Under the pieces are notes generated by a model. That model searched no databases, had not been told where the DNA came from, and saw nothing but the letters and a program-made list of their open reading frames with translations. The position numbers and the translations under genes are program-made. From Pictodentalium vernedei (Eukaryota; Mollusca; Scaphopoda; Dentaliida; Dentaliidae): a stretch of 64,000 nucleotides of DNA. Shown one piece after another: positions 22,925 to 34,850 of this stretch. Each line of letters opens with the position of its first letter. Positions within the stretch are counted from its first letter, which is position 1. The stretch is taken from contig CM062292.1 of NCBI GenBank assembly GCA_031216915.1, forward strand, positions 208,837,262-208,901,261. The letters are read 5' to 3'.

Positions 22925-25900
22925 ATTCTAAGACGAGAAGCGGTACACCTCTGGTAAAAAGATTCTGTTCGAAACTATACTACACAGGTTCCCATGGTAG
23001 TGAAAATCCTTACCAAGTTTCAAAGGATCAACCCATAAACATCTAAGAAAATCTCCAGACAAAATTCAGGCATTTTAAGAAAAAAGGGGCATAACTCTGG
23101 GAAGAAACGTCCGATTTAAACTATAATAGCAGGTGCACAGGTTTTCATGGTAGTGAACATCCATACCAAGTTTCAAATGAAAGTGTCAATGACACTGTAG
23201 CTCAACTTGTTAAGACAAAGACATGTACATGAATAGTATGTGACACAGCAATGACAAACATCTAGGTAATGACCTGATAACAAAGGTACATATAAAGTAT
23301 TGTAACGGTCTGTACATAAATACTGACCGTTGCCTGTAACAAATGTATAGGTAAAGTATTGTAAAGGTGGGTGACAGTCAGATGCTGAACCAGAAAAAAT
23401 CTTTTGAGTCCCAGAGTGGGTCTGACTGAACCCCAAAATATTTGTTCTCATAGCACAGTGATAACAAAGGCACCCCAAAACACACTCGTTCCTGTCCCAA
23501 GGTGAAAACAAAAGTACTCAAGAAGTTTTGTGAAGATCAGTTCATAAATACGAGCTGTATAGAACTTGTGACAAAAAACTGATTGGACCTAATTTCGGTA
23601 CAAAATGGCCACTGGCAGCCATCTTGAATTTTGGACCGTACCCAGAAACACTCATTCTCATCCCAAGGAGATAACAAAGGTACCCAAGAAGTTTTGTGAA
23701 GATCGGTTCATAAATACAGCCTCTACCCTGAGCCGTATTGACATGTGTGCTTACATTGTGTAAGTAGCACTGAATAAATCAAAGTTCATCTAATTTGCAT
23801 AATTTCTGCACGAAAAAAAACCCCTTACAATATGTGATGTATTCCATGTTACTAAACATTCATACAAAAATTTATTAAAATCAGAACTTTCATACAGAAG
23901 TTCTATACAAAAGACTGATTGCACTAATTTTGGTACAAAATGGCTGCTGATGGCCATCTTGAATTTCGGACCACACCCAAAAACACTCGCTCTCATCCCA
24001 CGGTGATAACAAAGGTACCCAAGAAGTTTCGTAAAGATTGGTTCATAAATATGGCCTCTAGTCTGAGCTGTATAGAAGTTGTGTACAAAAAACTGATTAG
24101 ACCTAATTTCGGTGTAAAATGGCCACTAGCAGCCATCTTGAATTTTAGACCGCACCCAGAAACACTCGTTCTCGTCCCAAGGTGATAACAAAGGTACCCA
24201 AGACATTTCCTGAAGATCAGTTCATAAATACAGACTCTAGTCTGAGCCGTATTGACATGTGTACTTACTGTGTGTAAGTCGCACTGAAAAAATCAAAGTT
24301 CATCTAATTTGCATAATTTCTGCACGAGAAAAAAACCCGTATTATATGTGATGCATCCCATGGTACTAAACATTCACACAAAAAAATTATTCAAATCAGG
24401 GCTTTCATATGGAAGTTCTGTGCAAAAATCTGATTGCACCTAATTTTGTACAAAATGGCTGCCATCGGCCATCTTCAATTTCGGACCGGACCCCAAAACA
24501 CTCGTTCTCGTCCCACGGTGATACCAAAGGTACCCAAGAAGTTTCGTAAAGATCGGTTCATAAATACGGCCTCTAGCCCGAGCCGTATTGGCATTTGCAC
24601 TTACAGTGCTGAAAGTAACCCCAAAAAACATCAAAATTAGTCTAATTTGCACAATTTACGTACGAGAAAAAAACACGTATTATATGTGATGTATCCCATG
24701 GTACTAAACATTCATACAAAAAATTATTCAAATCAGAGCTTTCATATGGAAGTTCTGTACAAAAAACAGATTTCTGCATCGTCGGTACAAAATGGCAGCT
24801 GGCAGCCATCTTGAATTTCGGACCGCACCCAAAAACACCCGTTCTCGTCCCACGGTCATAACAAAGGTACCCAAGAAGTTTTGTAAAGATCGGTTCATAA
24901 ATACGGCCTCTAGCCCGAGCCATAGCAGCTTGGCACTTACAGCTCTGAAAGTAACACTAAATAAATCAAAGTCAGTCTAATTTGCATAATTTACGCACGA
25001 GAAAAAAACCTGTATTATATGTGATGTATCCCATGGTACTAAACATTTATACAAAACTTTATTCAAATCAGAACTTTCATACAGAAGTTCTGTACAAAAA
25101 ACTGATTTTTGCATCATCGGTACAAAATGGCCACTGGCAGCCATCTTGAATTTCGGACCACACCTAAAAACACTCGTTCCCGTCCCAGGGTCATAACAAA
25201 GGTACACAAGAAGTTTCGTAAAGATCGGTTCATAAATATGATCTCTAGCCCGAGCCATAGCCAATTGTTGACAGACGGACAGACGGACGACAGGCCATGA
25301 CAATAGCTCAAATTTGACTTCGTCAAAGTTGAGCTAAAAAATCGACCAATAAACATTTGAGAAAACTGGACAAAATTCAGGCATTCTAAGATGAAAAGGG
25401 GCCTAACTCTGGGGAAAAACAGTCTGATCAAAATTATAATTACAGGTGCACACGTTCCCATGGTAGTGAACAACCTTACAAAGTTTCAATGAAATTGACC
25501 CATAATCATCTGAGAAAAGCTCAGGACAAAATTCTAGGCAATTCAGGAATTCTAAGATGAAAAGGGGTATAACTCTGGCAAAACAAGTCCAATCATAACT
25601 ATAATCTCATGTGCACAGGATCCCATGGACATAAACATCGATATCAAGTTTCAAAGGAATCGACCCATAAACATCTGAGAAAATCTCCGGACAAAATTCA
25701 GACAGTCTAAGACGAAAAGGGGCATAACTCTGGGTAAAAAAATTTGATCAAAACTATAATCGCAGGTGCACAGGTTCCCATGGTACCCATGGTAGTAAAC
25801 ATCTGTACCAAGTTTCAAAGGTATCGACCCATAAACATCAGAAAAAATCTCCTGACAAAATTCTAGGCCTGCTTTTTAAAGTCGAAAAGGTGCATAATTC

Positions 25901-26017
25901 TGGCAAAAATAATCAAACCGGAACTATAATCGCAGGTGCACAGTTCCCATGGTGGTGAACATTCATACAAATTTTCGAGCAGAAACATTTGAGAAAATCT
26001 CCGTTGTGGGGGGTATA
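22925..26017 (+). repeat. Family B array element, split by a family C insertion
   Basis: Monomers of about 155-175 bp carry 'ggggcataactctgg', 'ataatcgcaggtgcacagg', 'ttcccatggtagtgaacat' and 'aagtttcaaaggaatcgacc'. The array stops at 23176 within 'aagtttcaaa' and resumes at 25338 with 'aatcgacc', so family C at 23177-25337 lies inside it. The right end is 'gttgtggggggtataaaa', like the insert at 4912-5641 and the copy at 59690-60273. Confidence 0.82.
23177..25337 (+). repeat. Family C array element, full copy (~335 bp monomers)
   Basis: Head hairpin 'agtgtcaatgacact' then 'gtagctcaacttgt'. Monomers of about 330-345 bp follow, with one half-unit of about 180 bp, marked by 'cagccatcttgaatttcgg', 'acactcgttctcgtccca', 'aaagatcggttcataaata' and 'catctaatttgcataattt'. 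The tail has 'acagacggacagacggacg', the hairpin 'tttgacttcgtcaaa' and 'gttgagctaaaa'. Because it sits inside family B, both ends are fixed by comparison. Confidence 0.88.
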
Positions 26018-26129
26018 AAAATATCACCACTGAATTCAAATGCGAAATGGATTTGCATACAGTAGAGTTGCTGTGGACTGGTCTTAACGCATGATCAGTG
26101 ATGTCCACGCTTGCATTTACCAGGCAATA

Positions 26130-26216
26130 AAAATCATCATCAGTAAAATTTTAATTAATAAAGCACCAGATTGTACCAGGTGCTTCATTAATTAAATTTT
26201 TGATGATTATTCCTAT
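26130..26216. repeat. Long hairpin (AT-rich, ~40 bp arms)
   Basis: 'aatcatcatcagtaaaat' to 'aaagcacc' on the left is mirrored by 'ggtgcttcattaattaaat' to 'tgatgatt' on the right around a short loop. Confidence 0.75.
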
Positions 26217-26315
26217 AATTATTGTTTGGAATTTAATATTTTTGTGTCCATTGAAATATTGCCCACCCGTGGAAAGTACAGGCCGTACTGTACCTTCTGT
26301 AAACATCAGTAAATA

Positions 26316-26586
26316 TTTATATAGAGGCAAGCCAGAAAATAAGCAGACATCTGCAAAATGAGGTTCACAGAGGGTGAATTTAGTGATGCTACCCTGCACA
26401 GCAGGGTAGCATCACTAAATTTACCCTCTGTGAACCTCAATCTGAATCAGGGTCTCAAAACTAAACAGAAAGAGGTACCCAGAGGATAAATTGGCCCACT
26501 GAATGGGATAGCATCATCAAATTCACCCTCTGGGGACCTCATTCTGCAAATGTCAGATTGCTTATTTTCTGGCCTATATAGAGGAT
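26316..26586. repeat. Nested inverted repeat (two levels)
   Basis: Outer arms: 'gccagaaaataagcagaca' near 26331 and 'gattgcttattttctggcc' near 26560. Inner arms: 'gaggttcacagagggtgaat' at 26359 and its inverse ending 'tgtgaacctc' at 26440, around the centre 'ccctgcacagcaggg'. A third, degraded copy of the inner arm lies at 26500-26545. Confidence 0.75.
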
Positions 26587-26825
26587 CTCTAATGAGTCAC
26601 CATTCAATATGGAATTACAGTACTGAGTTAACTAAAATCAATCTGAGCTTACCAAGGCTCATATCAATTTTAGTGAATGAGGTTCAGAAATTTCATGACA
26701 AATCTTGAAAAATTTGAGACTCTTTTTATCATATAATGTGTAATTTTCAAATAATGTAAAGACTAAAGCTGGCCACTGCTGTTCACAAAAACTGTCATTC
26801 AAATTTTAGTATTTTTTCAATATCT

Positions 26826-26912
26826 TCCTCAAAAACATAGCTTATGATCCGTCATTGGAATAAGCTTGCCGAGCTCATTCCAATGAAGGTTATAAGCTAT
26901 GTTTTAAAGACA
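26826..26912. repeat. Hairpin of the 'catagcttat' type
   Basis: 'aaaacatagcttatgatcc' on the left and 'ggttataagctatgtttta' on the right flank 'cattggaataagctt' and 'gagctcattccaatg'. Matching hairpins lie at 8495-8590, 45940-45990 and 46395-46470. Confidence 0.7.
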
Positions 26913-26977
26913 AAAAATGAAAATATTAAGTTATTCGGGAAATATTTTCTGCAAATGTCATCTGCTATTCGTACCAG

Positions 26978-27190
26978 TTAACCCTCTGCAAACTGATGTC
27001 AAAATGGCAAAGATTTCAACAGCAAATATTTCCCACAATGCAGTTTGATATTTAACCAAATATATCTTGTTTGACAGAGCTCATTGAGCTCTGCCAAACA
27101 AGATATACTTGATTAAATTGGTAGTTAAACCAGAGAAAAACAGAGCGATTGAAGAAAACTCTCTTGCAGCACCAGAGTGCTAGGGGTTAA
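26978..27190. mobile_element. piggyBac-like MITE with 'cttgtttgacagagct' hairpin
   Basis: TTAACCCTCT at the left and AGGGGTTAA at the right give TTAA borders and CCC/GGG inverted ends. The centre (27055-27115) is a hairpin whose arms read 'tatatcttgtttgacagagc' and its inverse. Confidence 0.72.
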
Positions 27191-28707
27191 TGAAAAATAA
27201 GAGAGGATTAATTCAATTCTACTTCCAAAACCCACTCACTCACAACGCTACCATGTCGAAGTTGACTTATGACATCATTCCTGTTATTAGACGTGTTGTG
27301 AACGATATTTTTCCCAAATGAGCTATTTGATGATGATCATGTGATAAATATGAATCCCATGCAGGAACACAGACAGAGCTAAGGTTAAAACATGCACACA
27401 ACCAATTGATCCCAGAGTCATACTGTACCAGAACTAGACATGATGGTTATGACACTGTAGTATCTCACCTATGCAATCAACACTGAAGTTTAGTTGAGGG
27501 AACAAATTCATCAAGGGCAGTAACATTATCAAAATGAATACATTCCATCCTTTATATACATTACACATCAACAAACTTTTTCTAAATCGATCATGTGCAA
27601 CAACTACTTCAAAGTGAATAATTTGCGCCACGTAAACGTTTTTACATAACACACATCAACAAACCATCAGCAATAGAGCTCTTCAATAAGGCCCAATAAA
27701 GTAGATCATCTATTTCTCAGGCTATTTTTTGTAAAATTGCATGTGGGCGGGCAGCTTTTTATTTTATTTTTGTAATTATTTCTTTGCCATCAAAAGTTCA
27801 TGTTCTTGGTTTGTTTTATGTTTTAGGACTCATAAGCTACAGAACAGCATGGGTGGGGGTGTATTTCATCCCTTGAGTGCAAGAAGACTTTGCAATGCTA
27901 AAGCACTGCAAAACCTTGTTGCACTCAAAGCACAAATTTATCAATTTTATTAACATTGGTAAAGTATCAGACATAAACCATTTAATTATTATTTTTTTAA
28001 GTTTACATTGGTTATAAAAAGAGAGTATGCGGCAGCCAAAAGGACCATGTGGGGGGATCTAAGAAACAGATTTTTAACATTTTTATGCTTAACCAAAACT
28101 CAAAAAGGTGTAGAAGTTGATTACACCTGAGGAATATCCTCTTTCGTAAGTATTCAAGTTCTTTACAAAGTTGGTCAAGGGTAATAACTTAAACAAAACT
28201 GATAAATTCAATCTTCTATGTGTATGCTGCAAATCAGCAAACAATCAAGAATCATAATGTAAAATTTGAGATTCCTACATGAAGATATGTGAGAGTTGAT
28301 GATTGTATTACAAGACCTTTTACAAAAATGCATACATTTCTTTGGCTGAATCAAGACAGTTTCTCTCAAGAAGTAGACAAACTTGTTTTGAGACATACTG
28401 ATTGATAAGGATGAATGGACACCCCAACTATATACACATATCCCCACCCAAATTCTTTTTGATGGGTTTAACAAATGGATATACATACACTACACATCAC
28501 ACTGACTGTTCTATTTATGTGTAAAAGTATAGAGGATGTAAGTGGTGAACAAGAGATTTAGATGATAAAAGATGATTTACAAATAATGGAGTATGTACAC
28601 AAACAAGTACAGATAACCATTATCTCTACTCTAATGGTGCATTCACAGACAAGGTACATTGAGCAACACAGTATCAACGACAGATACAAAATGTTTGCTA
28701 TTATTAC
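27191..28707. other. Unassigned 1.5 kb stretch
   Basis: No recognised repeat heads, hairpins or MITE ends. Splice-like sequences occur but do not frame an exon in a consistent phase. Probably intron. Confidence 0.45.
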
Positions 28708-28785
28708 CAGCCCAATCAAGGTGACTGTTGTCATTCATCTTTGATCCTTCTTGCCATGGACCTAAATTATTATCACCAAACCAGC
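28708..28785 (-). CDS. Candidate 78-nt phase 1-1 exon, Asn/Trp/Gly-rich
   Basis: Minus strand: acceptor 'ttataattttgttag', 78 nt, donor 'GCTG/gtaataat'. Only the phase-1 frame is open. The peptide reads WFGDNNLGPWQEGSK then MNDNSHLDWAG. Its N, W and G content resembles the 3' part of the 48112-49182 exon (NNADLWNYQPGHVNNYWPD). Same strand and same phase at both ends as that gene. No domain recognised. A longer reading without the donor would end at a TGA about 60 nt further. Confidence 0.45.
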
Positions 28786-28849
28786 CTAACAAAATTATAA
28801 AAGAAAAAGATCAAGTACAGTGCATCCCACTTGAATGGATATTGTGTAA

Positions 28850-29096
28850 CACCTTACCTAACATAACATCCATATAGCATGATTCACAAAAACAGACATT
28901 CAAAATTTATAATTGTTTTATTTTTTGCCTCCAGAACTTGGCTTAGGACCCTTTATTGGAATGAGCTCTTTGACAACCTCATTCTAATGAGAAGTCATAA
29001 GCATTGTTTTTAAGCAAAAACTGAATATAATTAACCATTCTAATTATATTGTTTTAAAGATTTGTTCGCAAGTTGCATTAGATAAAGGGATAATGA
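28850..29096. mobile_element. Degraded palindromic MITE of the piggyBac-like group
   Basis: 'accttacctaacataac' at the left and 'gataaagggataatg' at the right recall the ends at 49208 and 44824. The middle has 'ggaatgagct' and 'cattctaatga' arms, poorly preserved. Confidence 0.45.
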
Positions 29097-29279
29097 AACT
29101 TTTTTTTATGAGTTTAATCTGCCCAGACAAGACTAAGAATTTTGTCAGTCATATCTTCTTTAACACAGTTCTTTGATCTCAAAGAAGATATAATTGATTA
29201 AATTCCCCTTCGTTTTAAGGGAAAACATTGCTACTGAATATGTTAGTATTCTGACACCATTGTGCAGAAAGTTAATAAG

Positions 29280-31712
29280 AACAAGAGGCCCAATGGGGCC
29301 TGAGGCACTCACCTGACCATAGTCATTTAAAGAAGGATTTAATTACCATCTATGGCTAGTTAACACTACAGAGGAATGAAGTTATTCAATTATTTATAAC
29401 TCTATTATAATAAAAAAAAATTCTAGTATTGGGATGCTTCCACAGAAATAATGCCCAGATTTCCAATGATTCAAAACTGGGGAGTTCAAATATCAATCTA
29501 GGGACTTAACTTGAACAAACTTGAAGAATGTTGTATACCAAATATCAAAAGATTCTGACAGGTGGTTCTGGAGAAGATTTTGAGAGTATTACCAATTTTG
29601 CACTATCTTAAAATTTGTGCCCCCCCCCCCCTTCTCCCCCCAAGGGAACACAAATATCAACTCAGGGACTTTATTTGAACAAATTGAATCTGAACCCTCT
29701 AAAGTTGCTGTATAGCAAATATTAAGAGATTCCAATTCTATCTCAAAAAGCATATATATATATCGACCCAAAGACTTGATTTGAACAAACTTAGATCTGA
29801 CTTCCCTAAGGATGCTGTATACCAAATGTCAAAAGATTCTGACTGGTGGATCTGAAGATTTTCAAAGATTATTCCTCATATTGCACTAAGTTAAAATTCA
29901 GACTCCCTTAGAGAGCCCAATTATCAACCGATGGACTTGACTTGAACAAACTGAATCCAACCCCTGTAAAGATTATGTATGCCATATATTAAATGATTCT
30001 GACTGGTGTTTCTGGAGAAGAAGAATTTTAAAGAGTGTTCCTCATACTGGACTAAGTTAAAATTCAGGCTCCAATATAGAGCTCAAATATTAACCCAGGG
30101 AATTGGGTTGAACAAAAATGAGATCTACCCTCCCTAAGGATGCTGTATACCGAATATCAAAAGATTCCGACTAGTGGAGCTGAAGAAGACGATGTTTAAA
30201 GATTATCCCCCATATTGTACTAAATTAAAATTCAGGCCCCCGTAGGAAGCCCAAATTTTTACCATGGCACTTGATTTGAACAATCTTGAATCTGACCTTC
30301 ATAACAATGATGTATACCAAACATTAAAAGATTCTGACTGTTGGTTCTGAAGATTATTATTTTTAAAGATTATTCCCTTCCCCATATTGCCACCCACCCC
30401 CCCCCCCCCACCCCCCCCCCACGAGTTAAAAATCAGGCTCCTGTATTGAGCCCAAATATGAACCAAGGGGCTTAATTTTAACAAGCTTGTATCTGACCCT
30501 CTTATGGATGTTGTATACCAATATCAAGATTCTGATTAGTGGTTCTGAAGAAAATGATTTTTTTAAATGTTTGCAAATATGCAGACTCAGCATTTTTCAA
30601 TCCCCCCTCCCTACCCCATCCTCCTATAGAACACCGATAGCAATTTTTTTACCATTCTATTCTACTGGTCCTAAGGATGCTTCATACCAAATAAAAGTTC
30701 TGTGTTCCATGTGGTTTGGGAAACATGGCATTTGAAAATATTTCTATTTTTAGCTCCTCAACTTCCCATGGAGACACAGGAAATTTTTCTTGTTGCATGA
30801 ATCAAGTACTTATGACTCGATAATAACACATACCAAATTTGGTTCAAATCGGACCATCAGTACAGAAAATAGAAATTTTGGGTGGGGCCAAAAATCTTGC
30901 CCTTCCTATTACAAAGGCAAATATTGATCCACAAACTTCATTTGAACAAAAATCGCGACATTAACGCCGTAGCTGCGACGGGTGGTGCAATCTGCAAGTC
31001 CAAAAAATATTCTCAGGGGCAATTTACAGGTGATGGTGAAAAAAAAAAACAAGAAAAATATTTGGAATAACATTTGCATCGGACATGGGCTAGACATGAA
31101 TGAGGTACACTTGCATATCAAATATGAAGTCATTCCACCAAGTAGTTTGAAAGTTATTCTTTTAGAAACGCGTTGGTCACAAAATTCTAAGTTCATCAAG
31201 GGCCATAACTCCAAGAAAAATATTTGGAACAACACATGCATTGAACAGTTGCTAGACATCAATAAGATACACTTACATGCCAAATATAAAGTCATTCCAT
31301 TAAGTATTTCAAAAGTTATTGAGTTTTGAAACTCGTTGGTCACAGACAGACCGACAGACAGACATTGCCACTTATAGGGCTGCTAGTCGCAGCTAAAAAT
31401 TGATTCTACACCTCAAAGGAAGCTCTATACCAAATATCAATTCATTGTACTTACATTGTACCTTCTCATCTATGAGAAAAAGATTTTAAACAATTTTGGA
31501 GCATTTTCCTCTTCCCCCTCCCTGGGGCTGGGCAAGTTGATTTGAAAAAAAAAAAAATGCGATGTCAGAACAAGCAATCACCTCAAATTTAACTACAATT
31601 GGTTCAGTGGTTTAGGAGGGGCAGGTTCTAACACCATGTTCAGGGATGACAGACGATAGAAGGTGAGTGATCATTATAGCTCATCCTGACTTTCAGTCAG
31701 GTGAACTAAAAA
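29280..31712 (+). repeat. Family D array element, copy 3, interrupted by family E
   Basis: Head 'gaggcccaatggggcctgag' and 'gcactcacctgacc'. About ten ~160 bp monomers lead into the conserved 3' part (30600-30940). This is cut at 30950 by family E and resumes at 31400 with 'ttgattctacacctcaaagg', the sequence expected from copies 1 and 2. The tail has the hairpin 'cctgactttcagtcagg' and 'tgaactaaaa'. Confidence 0.85.
30951..31400 (+). mobile_element. Family E element inserted in family D
   Basis: Left end 'aatcgcgacattaacgccg' then 'tagctgcgac'; right end 'gtcgcagctaaaaa', so 'tagctgcgac' and 'gtcgcagcta' are inverted. The body is two ~162 bp monomers ('gaaaaatatttggaa', 'caaatatgaagtcattcca') and the tail has 'cagacagaccgacagacaga'. 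Host family D joins up across it without a duplicated target. Confidence 0.82.
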
Positions 31713-31954
31713 GCTTTAATGTAAACAAAAGTTCAGAAGACATGACATTGCTTAGATATAAATGAAGTTACCAAAAAGTTAACAAATCACAATGACATCA
31801 TTTCTGAATACACAAGGTTTCTAGTTTAACTTTGCTCCTGTTCAAATAAATGACTGCCATGAATAACAACTATGCACTTTTATAGCAATAACTGGGCATT
31901 ATCAGATAAAAAAAAACTTTGTATTATTTTACACAAATTATAGGTATGTATCCA

Positions 31955-32340
31955 ACAGGAGGCCCCAAGGGGCCTTAATCGCTCACCTGATAAAATTGGT
32001 TAAAGAAGGATTTAAGGTCACAATCAGCATCCACATGTTAATATAGTTAATCTAATTCAGTTATGGGAGTGGGGGGAAAGGGTGTGTTGGTTAATTTTTA
32101 AGATTTTGTTATTTTTTTTTGCATAAAATCACTCAAACACCTTCAAAAACTTCTTGAAGCAAACTGAAGCAGAGATAGAAAATCACCCTATGGACCCCCT
32201 CCAACTCAACCACACCCCTCAACAGGGTGAAAGTATTTTCCGAACATAAAATCACTCATTACTCAAGATCTTCCAAAACTTCTTTTCAAGCAAAAAAAAA
32301 AAAATTCACAGAGGACCCATCCCCCTCCATCCATCCAGGC
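31955..32340 (+). repeat. Family D-like head with divergent body
   Basis: 'aggaggccccaaggggcctt' and 'atcgctcacctgata' form the family D head, but the following sequence lacks the standard monomers and no tail could be found. 'gttaaagaaggatttaa' after the head matches the start of copy 3 at 29325. Confidence 0.6.
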
Positions 32341-32454
32341 CTCAAGTGAGCAAACATTAATGTTTTGTACTCACATTTACATATAACTAAAGTTTACAAA
32401 ATCAGATCAGTCACACGTGGCCACAATTCATTTAACTCTTAACCTGCCGAGTAT

Positions 32455-32545
32455 TTTCAAGATATTTTTCATCAGGTCTAGTCATGGCTGCTGTGCAGCA
32501 GCCATGACTAGATTTGATGAAAATTCATCTAAATTTATCTCAAGG
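32455..32545. repeat. Hairpin centred on 'ggctgctgtgcagcagcc'
   Basis: Arms 'tttttcatcaggtctagtca' and 'tgactagatttgatgaaaat' surround a GC-rich palindromic core. It lies about 110 bp from the right end of DIRS copy 2. Confidence 0.7.
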
Positions 32546-32654
32546 AATCATTGGAGAAAAAATCCATTCAATTTACAGGGGAAAATTTGATTAAATGAGC
32601 TCAAATTATACATATTTCAGTGGCAAGAGAAATCCTGCTCTGGGCAGGAATATT

Positions 32655-32845
32655 AAAATATTTTAGTAAATTTTGTTTCTTAACATACCTACCACAATTG
32701 TTTACAATTGGCTGTAACGTAAGTGCAAGCCCTACTTCGGAACTAACTCAAGCTGAGAAACTTTTCCAAACAAGTTGGAAAAGCAAAAGCACAAAAAAGA
32801 TCGAAAAAGGGTCAAGCGAGATTGGCGCTCGAAATTACAGGTACT
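32655..32845 (-). repeat. Right inverted terminal repeat of DIRS copy 2
   Basis: It runs from 'tttagtaaattttgtttc' through 'attgtttacaattggctg' to 'gggtcaagcgag', parallel to the terminal repeats of copies 1 and 3 but clearly diverged. It has internal small palindromes around 'cttttccaaacaagttggaa'. Confidence 0.75.
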
Positions 32846-32987
32846 CTCTCTGCACACCTCTTGTGTTTACCGAGCGCATGCGCAGCAACCGTGGCGTCAA
32901 TTCCGTATTTCCGCTAACAAGAAGTTTGTGATTTAGCGGGGAGGCATCGATATCAAAGATATCCCCAAGGAGGGTGGGCCTCCGGTA

Positions 32988-33075
32988 AACAATTGTGGTA
33001 GGTATGTTAAGAAACAAAATTTACTAAAAATTTGTAATTTCTTCTCAACCTACTCACAATTGTTTACAATTGGCT
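32988..33075 (-). repeat. Internal complementary region of DIRS copy 2
   Basis: 'gtaaacaattgtggtaggta' through 'aaatttactaaaaatttg' is the reverse complement of 32655-32706. It continues into 'cttctcaacctactcacaa', the expected complement of the missing left terminal repeat. Confidence 0.8.
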
Positions 33076-33239
33076 GAATAAACAATAGGAGGAGGTGAAT
33101 CACATAACCAATATCAACAAGAGCAACAGAAAGAAATGCAAGGATGGCAGAGAATAATAGCGAAACCTGTAACGAAGAAAGAGAGAAGGCACCTGAAAAG
33201 AACAAGGCTGAGCGGAGCACAAACCCGATAAAAACAAAT

Positions 33240-34246
33240 TTAACGAGGGTGCACAACAGCCCGAGCAGCAACGAGAGAGCCTAAAGAAAAAAGGTCCTCA
33301 GATTGCTGCTGTAGGTGGCGGAAATAAAAGGAGGAGAAGGTAGAAGCATTCCTCCAGTAAGCTGCATTCATAACATCCCAGAGCGAAACAAAATTGGAGA
33401 ACGCCCAGGATGTAGAAATGGCACGAACCTCATGAGCATTAAACCGGTTCGAAACAAGATCTGAAGCAGACAAGCTGGAATAAGCCAGCTTGATTGCAAG
33501 ACAGATCCATCTGGAAATAGAATGGGAAGAGATAGACTGCCTCCAAGGAATGAGAGACAGAAAGAATCTCTTCCGACCCCTCAGAATGAACTGAGTGCGA
33601 GTAATGTAAGTCTTCATTGCACAAATAGGACAAAGAAGAGGCGCTCCGGCCATCGACAGCAGGGAGAGCCCGAATGTAGATGGGAGGAGGTACCGAATCA
33701 GGAAGTTGATTCTTGGCCAGAAAAGAGCAATCAGTAGTGAAGGTGACACTGTTAGCCTCATTTCTGAAGAAAGCAGAATCAACGGATAGCGCATGAAGCT
33801 CAGTCACACGTCTGGCAGAAGCAAATGCTAGAAGGAAAGCCGTCTTATAGGTGAGAAAACTCATATCGGTCTCAGATAAAGGCTCGAATGGCACCCCCTC
33901 CAAACAATGCAACACCCATGCTGAGTTCCACTTGGGTGTTAGATGCAAAACTCGATGCCACTTCAAAGAAAAGTGCTGAATAAGTTTGGAGAGAAAAAGA
34001 TTACAACTGATGCATCGCTTTCCCACATATGAGAAAGTATCGGACAGCATAGACCGATAGCCCTTTATCGTCATAGGCTTGGAGGCCCCTGTAGTCAAAA
34101 AGGTATACCTGAAAATCCGCAATTTGAGCGATTGACAGATTACGGTAATCCACATTTTGAGCTGTACACCAGGGGCAGAAAACCTTCCACTTAGCAGCAT
34201 AAGTCATGCCAGTGGAATGTCGCCGTGATGCAGAAATGCACACCAC
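33240..34246 (-). pseudogene. Tyrosine recombinase (YR integrase) of DIRS copy 2, frameshifted
   Basis: This is the integration enzyme of DIRS elements, recombining circular DNA by a tyrosine nucleophile. The core-binding part has YAAKWKVFCPWC and DFQVYLFDYRG. The catalytic part has AFASARRVTELHAL (first Arg), AHEVRAISTSWA (H-x-x-R) and TFSSFYFRHLQ (nucleophile Tyr). All catalytic blocks can be found, but in two or three frames: one shift near 34.1 kb and one in the 33.5-33.8 kb overlap. It is the most complete recombinase in the window. Confidence 0.85.
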
Positions 34247-34850
34247 TGATCGTCTCGAAAAACCTTTACATCGGAGACAGGACCTGATAAAAGACAGACG
34301 TGAAGGGACAGGATCGCCAGGTTGTTGTGATACTTCCTGGGACGACCCTGGGAAAGAAGATCATGACGTAGAGGTAGACAAATTGGCCGATCTGCCAACA
34401 GAGGCCACAGCAGATTGATCCACACCCTCTGTGGAGACAGAGGTGCGATCAGAATGATCCTGCAACTGCAAGCACAAATCTTTGACAACATTTGAGGAAG
34501 AATCGGTGCAGGAGGAAAGGCATAGCCGATCTAACCTGTCCAGTCCAGAGACAGAGCGTCTACCGCAAATGCCAGTGGATCTGGACAAGCAGAGACAAAC
34601 ATCTCTACCTGACGATTCCAGAGAGTGGCGAAAAGGTCGACCAGAGGACGCCCCCACCACTCGCAAATTGCCTGAAACACCAACCGATGCAGCATCCATT
34701 CGGTGGGAAGGACACTGTCGCGTCAGGACAGGGAGTCTGCTAGGACGTTGAGACGCCCGGGAATGTGCCGAAGGGTCACCCGAGCGTTTACATCCTGCGC
34801 CAACAGTAGAAGATCCCGAGATAGCTGATACATGGGAAAAACGAAACCGC
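34247..34850 (-). pseudogene. Truncated RNase H tail of DIRS copy 2
   Basis: Frames here encode the C-terminal RNase H region seen in copies 1 and 3, such as the HIPGRLN-type block near 34.76 kb (read from 'cattcccgggcgtctcaacg'), followed by the LLSGPVSDVKVFRDDQW region that precedes the recombinase. The RT palm and most of RNase H are missing. Confidence 0.65.
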
